Position numbers and translations under genes: made by a program
Part shown: positions 57,001-64,000 of the stretch, in pieces
Layout of the letters: the number at the start of each line of letters is the position of its first letter
Position numbering within the stretch: position 1 is the first letter of the stretch
Notes under the pieces: model-generated
What the model saw: only the letters and a program-made list of their open reading frames with translations
The model's database searches: none
What the model was told of the DNA's origin: nothing
From: Anarhynchus alexandrinus
Lineage: Eukaryota > Chordata > Aves > Charadriiformes > Charadriidae
NCBI GenBank assembly: GCA_008711295.1
Contig: VUYV01000780.1
Span: 1 to 64,000 of the forward strand
Length of the DNA stretch: 64,000 nucleotides
Reading direction: 5' to 3'

Positions 57001-58819
57001 GATCCACCAAATCTCTTCCTACAAGGTTGCAACACCGCCAATTAACTGGTTAATTAGGTATCCCTGGGATTTGTACCAGCACCACCTGCAGCAGCGTGGA
57101 GCAGCGCAGCCTGGGCGTCTTGGAGGACCCGTGGTCTGTGACGCCGGGGGGGGACCCGCTCCAGATGCCGGAGCCATTCCACAACCCCACCTCGCTTTTA
57201 GCGCTCGCGCTTTACGCCTGCGCTTGCCTCAGCAGAGGACTTGCCTACCCCAAGCTTTCATTTTCAAACTTGGCTCGTTTCCCTTGGGGAAACATTTTGA
57301 TTGGAAGTTTTTCCAAATAACAGGTTTTAAAATATTTTTATTTTTTGGGGGGTAAAAAAAACCCCAACAGAACTGTCTGAACGCAGCAGTTCATCCCAGC
57401 CAGCCCCGTAGATGTCCCTGCAGCCGGTACTGCGCCGCTCGGAGAGTTTCAGGTATTTACAGGAGAGCAAATATTACTTCTCGTTTAGTCGCAGGCTGCC
57501 CCGTGCCCGGGGGCGGGAGGCTTTGAGCTCTACCTGTCTCCGCTCAAACACGCGAGGGGGGTTTCTGCCATCCCATCCCGTTCTCCCCGAGGCAGAGGTC
57601 ACGCCTGGAAAACGTCAACCTTTCTGTTCACCTCTCCCATGGAGCTGCCGGAGAAAGCCGTGCTCTGGAGTTACCACTCTACGGTGACCAACAGCTGTAA
57701 CATTAATTATATGTAAAGATTTATTATGTCTCAAGTAGGAAATAGGGGTTTTGTTGCTTTAAGGAAATAACTGCGGCAAAATATCAGATGTTGCACTGAA
57801 ATTAGGTACTTAAAAGCACTCGTTTCCCTCATCTCCAGTAACTTAGTAAAACACGACTTGCCTTATCGCATGAGAGATGTCCCAGCTGACACGTACCAGT
57901 TGGAAAGCAGTAAAATAAATTTTTTACCCTAATCTACATAAGCCTTCATAAACTCAGGCACAGAAAGATACACCTAAACACAGCCGTGTCGCCCCAGACG
58001 GCTCCAGGGAGCTCGGCTGCCCAACAGAACAATTTGGCAGGCAGAAAGCATAAGCCCAAACCTGTCCCGAGGGCGGGTGGCAGCCTCGGGCACTCGCGCG
58101 CAACCTGAGCCCCAACAGCCCCTGGAGCGCGCGGTGCTTTTAGGAGAACATTATTCTCTGCTGGACACCATCAGCCAGTGAGTTTAAGGCTTCTCCATGC
58201 AAAAAAAAAACCCCAAAATCGTAAAAGTTTGCCCTGCTCAAGGCTTGAGGTCAAAATCCACACCGCTCTTTGCACGTCTCACTTCTCTTAAAACACTGGT
58301 CTCAAATAGGGGAGGGGAAAAAAATAAATAAATCACTGTCTTAATTCATATAAACAATCCTGTAAAAAGACAGAGATTAAACAGGTAAACCCATTTCTGT
58401 TTCAAGCCTCGAGGTATTATAAATCACGGTAAGCACACAAAAGGTCTTGAGGCATAATGAAAAATACCTTGACGGTAGCATCATGCTGACCCCACGTTCG
58501 TTCTGTTCTCAATCTGAATTCCCCGCTGCACCGGCTGACAGGCGGGATGAAGAATGGTATGAACGCCTCCAAGGGCTCGTACCCGCATGCTGCTCGGACT
58601 AGGAATGTACAGCCTGGGTAAAACACCGTTTCAACAGGGCAAAACAGCATTTCAGCAGCGCGAGACGCTCCCACCGGAGCACAACTCCCTGCAAACACCC
58701 TGCTCCTGAGACCGAACACATCAGCAAAGCTTTAGTTTATAAACTTCAGTTTATCACTTGCAGAAATGAAGTACTGAATTGTTTTTAAGCACAGTTCACT
58801 ATTGTAAATGCTAGAGAAA

Positions 58820-58970
58820 TCATAGAATGGTTTAGGTTGGAAAGGACCTTGAAGATCATCGAGTTCCAACCCCCCTGCCATAGGCAGGGACACCTCCCAC
58901 CAGACCAGGTTGCCCAAGGCCACGTCCAGCCTGGCCTTGAACACCTCCAGGGATGGGGCCTCAACAACTT
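58820..58970 (-). mobile_element. CR1 LINE 3' fragment, group C, sense to TANC2
   Basis: It starts (plus strand) tcatagaatggtttaggttg and ends at atggggcctcaacaactt. It is only the last 150 bp of the element. Confidence 0.92.
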
Positions 58971-61900
58971 CAAGGCTAATAGATCATAAAAAAAACCTCA
59001 CATGCTCCTAAGTACTATTATTTAAACATTTCCCTCTCACAAACCCCCATGTGCACATCTGGAGCACCACCTCTGCGGCAGTGATGCGCTAATTCCGGAG
59101 AAGGGCTGACCGAAGGGCCGTGAGCTGCAGGTTTCTTTCCTTGCCGGACCCGACCCCGCGTGCTGCGCTTCCCCCTCTCCGAACCCACACCTCGCGGCAC
59201 ACCTCGGCCACAGGTAACCACGGGACTTTAACCATGGGGCTACTGAAATTTCAGAGGAAGAAGTGCAGGTGCTGCACACACACGTCCCTTTAACCCCACA
59301 TCAACTCCCATCACCTTCTTGTCACAGTGCCCTCTCTGCATTGTTCTCCTTTTACCATTTTAGATCCTTCTTTATTTTTGTCTGTCTCGTCAACATCAGT
59401 TCACCATTTTTTCCTTCTTTGGCATCAGCAAGGGCAATTTTTCTTCTTTTTTTAAGTCCACCAGTCTTGAAACTGGTTTTCAAAGCGTAAGATTTAAACA
59501 AGAAAGCAGAAAGGTGGCGCGTGTGGGGGGTGTGCACAAGGGGAGGGAAGTTATTTGTATACTTGGCATTAACTTTTGGGGCAAGCTTGGATCATTGTGA
59601 AGTTTTTCATAACCCCGAAGGTTAAAATCTTGCTGCTTTTAAAATAAAAGCTGAGAGTCCCATCTAATCTCACGCCATCAACAGCTAAAACATCAGAGAA
59701 AAATCTCTTATCGCAGTATCCAAAATAACACCGTGGGAGTTGACAACACTGAATTTTCCCCTCGCTGTCTTCTGATCCGTCTTTTCAGTTTATTCTTTCT
59801 AATTTTTCACTCAATTTTCTTTCCATCTACCGGGTTGGACCATAAACCAAAGCAAATTTCACAGTTCGAATATAACATCTGTTCTGTGCCGCTTCCTTCA
59901 GCTTTAAACACTCTTCCTTCTCCTTTTTTTTCCCCCAGTACCGTAACAGACACCTGCAGCTGACCCATGACCCATCCAGTGTTTAAGGGCCACATTTTGG
60001 TGTGAAACCCAACCCTTGATGCCCCAGTGGCCGAACTGGGAGAAGGCAGAACTGTTGGTTCATGACTTCACGGTTTCCCACCCCTGACATGGGCCATGGA
60101 TCACATCACACACGCGCGTTTGTTTTCTGCCTAATCTGTCCTTCTAATGAAACGGAGAAAGAATTGAATCGGGATTCAGAGACGGTGTCCTTCTGTACTT
60201 CGTGTGGTTGGGATTCTGTGACCCCACGCGTTTTGCTCAAGAGCTGATGAGTCGCCCGATAAATGACCTCCTTTTTCGCCTCCTCAGCTGTCAGCCCCGT
60301 CACCTGCAATGTGCAGGTGCATCAGTGAGCAAAAGCTCATTATTCATCAATATTAGACGTTTCTCAGGGAGCTCCTCCTTGGGGGAACGAGCCCAAATGG
60401 AAGCTGGCTACATTTAAAATAAGATCTGTAATTCTTAGAAATCTTATTCATTATTAACAGAGCATTTCATAATACTGATGAGAATGTCAGAATTCAAACG
60501 CTTCAGCTGTAAGATCACAAAAATATTTAACCTGAGTTAAATTTATCTTGATGTGCCTTTTGAGCTGCTCTTTGTTCCCTTCTCAAAGCAGTTAAACTTG
60601 CAAACAAATCTATCTTGTTTTATTGTCAGCAGCACCTACTCTGCTTAGCACGCACTCCAGATGAATTTATTAACAAACCCATTTTTAACCCACAAACTCA
60701 TAAATCTGTAGAAAGCAGCAACTTAACACAAGCTCAGGAGTCAGAGTAAAAAACCAAAAAAAACAGCAAAAAAAGAACGTGAAAAAAGCTACACGCCAGG
60801 GACCTCCAGGAGGGGACGGGGGTCCTTTACATGTCGTTCTTCATCGCAAAAATCCACAAAACCCAAGCGAAGGCAACCGGTCCGTGCGGTATCAGACCGA
60901 TCCACATCACCGCGGGAGCGGGGCAGGAGGATTTACGCAGCTCACTGCTTTCCCTTTAAGCCGCTTTAACATCATACCTCTCTCCTGCTCCATGTGATCC
61001 CGCTCACAACTAAGCGGGGAACACAGTGCAGATCATCACAGGAGCCCACACTAAGGCAAAGCGTGGCCCCATTTCATATCAGAGTGAATCACAGCACCTC
61101 TGCAGGAAGATTCAACACGGAGAAGAGCCGTTCCTTCAGTTCCCCTGGGACACTGCTGCTGAATGACAAAGTGCTGCTCGAACATCACAAGCACTCGGGT
61201 AAAGCCTTACAAACCGGCAAGAAACCACTTCTGTTTTATTTTACAGACTTGCAGGAGATTGCTGGAGGTTTTCTTGTATTCCGCTGCATTCAAGCAGCAA
61301 AGCTGACAGTCCGCTGCTGTGGGGACGTGAAGTGCAAAGTTCTCCCGCAGCAGCACGGGATCCTTTGAGCAGTTTTCTTTTCAGTAGCAGATTTTGAACA
61401 TTAACAGTTGGCTGCTTTTACACAGCGAGAGCCAAAAAAATCCTGGAAGCTATTCAGAGGTTAAAGTCAGGTCAGCATTTTCACCAGCCATTCTGTTTTC
61501 CACGGAAAGGATTTAGTGGCTTCCAGGAGAAAGGGCTGACTCGCCCCTATCGCTCCTCCTGGCTCACCTCCTCTCTCCTCCTCCCCCCTTCCCCATTTCT
61601 TTTCTTTTACAAATAAGAGCGTCTGAATTTGAAGATCTGGACCTCGGAACGCTTTTTGTTACCCTTTCAACATAAGTAGACTGAACTTCCCTTTACTGTA
61701 GAGGATCTAAAATTTCAAAATAAGTCTGTTCTAACCCAAGTGATGCGTTTGTTAAAGCCATTGGGAAGCATGAAATAGTCCCTGTGCCGCGCAGACTAGA
61801 GACACCGCACGCTTGTTCCCTAATAATGGAAATGATATAAGAGGTGACACACAAATGGACAGGAATGACTCCAAAAGTACAAGCCATCAGAGAAAACCTG

Positions 61901-62699
61901 ACTGGTTAAAATGTGGTCTTTACATCCAGATGAGAAGACCAAAACGCCCACTCAATACACCTCAGTGGATAGTTACGCTCTTAACAGAGTTAATTCCAAG
62001 TCTAAAAAGCCACACTCTGATTTAACTTTGACAAATTAATGCTGTGTCTAACAATATAGATACGTAAAATGAGCTTAATGTACAAAACCATTTTATGCTA
62101 AGCAAAAACACATGGAGAGAAGCAATTACGAATAACAGTGTAAGGATTGACTTCCCACCTTGATTAACTGCTTTCTGTCCTTTGCTAATTCTCAAATATT
62201 TTATAAATGGCACACTAACCTTCTGGGACACACGTTAAAGCCTCTGTGTTTTTAAAATGTGAAATTCGGTGGCGATTCACGACTGCGAGACTTGGAGGCG
62301 ATGCTTTTTGCAGCTCAGGACCGATGGTGGCAAAGGTCAAGAGGTCTTCCCAAAACCGTAACTTTCATCAAGATGAGTAAGAAATATATTGGAGCTGCAT
62401 ATTATAAAACTACACCTTCTTGGAGCTAACGAGCTAAGAGTTTAAATCACTTATTTGGGAGGAGCAGGAGGGACCACGATTCAGGAAACACAAAAGACCT
62501 AAGGAAATGTTTACTGGTTTTATACCCACGGCACAAAAACATAAGTAGTTTTGACACGGAAATCTCCAACAGATTTACACTTCTGAGGTTCCACGTGAAG
62601 CTGCTCAGACCAAAAGCCACGTCATTACAGTCATCCTCGCCGAGAACGAACGCGAGCAAGGGATACGCATACAAGAAGATCTGTGTCCAATAATCCAGG

Positions 62700-63010
62700 A
62701 ATGCAACCGAAAGGGAAACCTGATCCTGCCCCTCCTGGAACAAAGGAGCCGACGCGTCCCTAAAGGGGAGCGCGAAGCGCGAGGTGGGCTTTGCTTCCGA
62801 CGCGGGGACAATTTCTCTGCTCTGTTCCGCAGTGAAAATAATCCTAGGGAATTGCTGTCATGCAGAGAGCACCTTTCAAAACCGTCGCGCACCCAATGCC
62901 CATCCCAACAGGAGGGTAATGGCCAAACTGCGCACCCGCCTCCCGCGGGGAAAGAGCCTCCCTTCGCTCGAGCCGACCTCGCGCTCGCAGAGGCAGCGGA
63001 GGTACAGAGA
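62700..63010. promoter_or_regulatory. CpG-dense patch (possible CpG island) at the far end
   Basis: I count 26 CpG in 62701-63000, including gaccgcg-like strings such as gcgcgaagcgcgagg and gcccgacctcgcgctcgcag-like sequence. Base composition is about 57 percent GC. This is near the observed/expected ratio used for islands. It could be an alternative TANC2 promoter or an enhancer. No first exon was recognised. Confidence 0.4.
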
Positions 63011-63810
63011 AACTGATTTAGCAGAAAACTTCCCAATTTTTTGCGCTGCTGGAAAGTGTGACTGGAGAAGACTGTTTTCCCTGCAATTTGTTACAGCTGT
63101 CCAGCTGCTATCAAATGCCAGAATAAGGAGGTGTTGAAAAGGTTATTGTCAAAATAAAGGGGGGGAGGAAAGAAGGGGAGAAGGAGGCTCTTGTTTTAAT
63201 TTGAGTGCGCACACCAGCAGAGGAAAGCCTTGAAAAGTGCTTCCCCTACTCCACACGACCGTATTTTTGCATGACTCTTTCATCTGGGATACATTAACAC
63301 AGCCTTGGGATAAGCCACCTCCTATTATTTTCCAAAGTTTCCATGGGAAAATCTAAGTTCCTCACAGAAGAACCTCTAAGAGACAATCTGCTTTGTGAGG
63401 GGTGCAAAAATAAATGTTTCAGACTTAAAAATGAATTAGTAGAGACCTACTGAAAAAAGGATAAGGCAGAACGTTTGAGCAAAGAGCTTCAATGCCTTAT
63501 CCTGTCAGGAATCGGGATTGGGCTGATGCTTCTCCGACACACAGCTGTGCCACAAAGGCCACCCTGTGCTCCAAGCCAGGACAAGAAGCTCCAGATGAAA
63601 CCAAAGTGTGGCAACCTCGGGTTTGCACACCTTCAGGCCGGCACCTGCCAACCATCCCGGAGGAGCGCCGCACGCCAGCACAGCACGCACCGACAGTCTC
63701 AGCAGTCGGAGCAGCTCCAAAAGCGGAGCACGCAGGTTTTGGCCGATTCTGCTGCTCCGCTTCAGGCTTCGTTCAGGTCTTCCACCCGATTCACGGCTCT
63801 GCCAGAGGTA

Positions 63811-64000
63811 AGGAAGAACGCTGGGCACCAGTATAGGTTAGGGGTGGACCTGCTGGGAAGTAGTTCTGAGGAGAAGGATCTGGGTGTCCTCATAGACAGT
63901 AAATTATCCATGAGTCAGCAATGTGCCCTTGTCGCCAAAAAGGCCAACGGAATCCTGGGCTGCACAGGGAAGAGTGTGGCCAGTAGGTCGAGGGAGGTCA
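63811..64000 (+). mobile_element. CR1 LINE fragment continuing past the window end
   Basis: It encodes [40 protein letters not shown] and SVASRSREV in one frame (with a Tyr-Arg-Leu start from gggcaccagtataggttagg). The end is cut by the window. It is antisense to TANC2. Confidence 0.93.

Larger units (their letters stand above)
51345..64000. other. TANC2 intron (partial), upstream of the exon at 51081
   Basis: I see no TANC2 exon beyond the one at 51081-51344, so its upstream neighbours lie outside or are too short to recognise. The stretch holds an old CR1 tail with a pentamer array (54286-54543), CR1 pieces at 55591-55782, 56603-57000, 58820-58970 and 63811-64000, and CpG-dense patches at 55.97-56.29 and 62.70-63.01 kb. 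Elsewhere nothing is recognised. Confidence 0.65.

Noticed and set aside
62605..63036. 143-codon minus-strand open frame over the CpG-dense patch
   Set aside because: CpG-rich DNA often keeps frames open by chance; no domain or splice context recognised.
51345..64000. Further upstream TANC2 exons
   Set aside because: No minus-strand frame in this stretch has both recognisable TANC2 sequence and matching splice signals.

Overview
This is vertebrate nuclear DNA from a bird. It has short exons with GT-AG introns of 2 to 14 kb, no bacterial-style gene packing, and about 25 pieces of chicken repeat 1 (CR1) LINE elements, many ending in the avian (ATTCTATG)n tail. The species cannot be named from the window. 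Three assembly gaps are present (single N at 16432 and 45699; 47 Ns at 29773-29819).

The only gene I can support is TANC2, a postsynaptic scaffold protein with a P-loop NTPase domain, ankyrin repeats and TPRs. It is on the minus strand. Seven consecutive internal coding exons are present, in transcript order 51081-51344, 36828-36953, 27651-27932, 24446-24579, 12243-12474, 8019-8185 and 5388-5995. Together they give 1,813 nt (about 604 residues) with every split codon joining in frame and every junction following GT-AG. They cover the region before the P-loop domain, the domain itself (Walker A at 27739-27762, Walker-B-like motif at 8133-8162) and the segment leading to the ankyrin repeats. 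The first exons lie beyond 64000; the ankyrin, TPR and C-terminal exons lie below position 1.

The rest is intronic. It holds CR1 fragments of at least three sequence groups, all truncated at the 5' end, about 20 on the plus strand (antisense to TANC2) and 5 on the minus strand. There are also simple repeats, a pentanucleotide array at 54350-54543 that appears to grow out of an old CR1 tail, a 41-bp tandem duplication, a pyrimidine-to-purine switch at 16.6-17.4 kb, and several CpG-dense patches (19.03-19.59, 30.54-30.75, 55.97-56.29, 62.70-63.01 kb) that could be regulatory.

I found no new gene system. The most interesting observation is positional: four consecutive TANC2 exons each have the 3' end of an antisense CR1 within about 20 to 210 nt downstream of the 5' splice site. 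In one case (24446-24579) the exon's reading frame stays open across the splice site and through the whole CR1.
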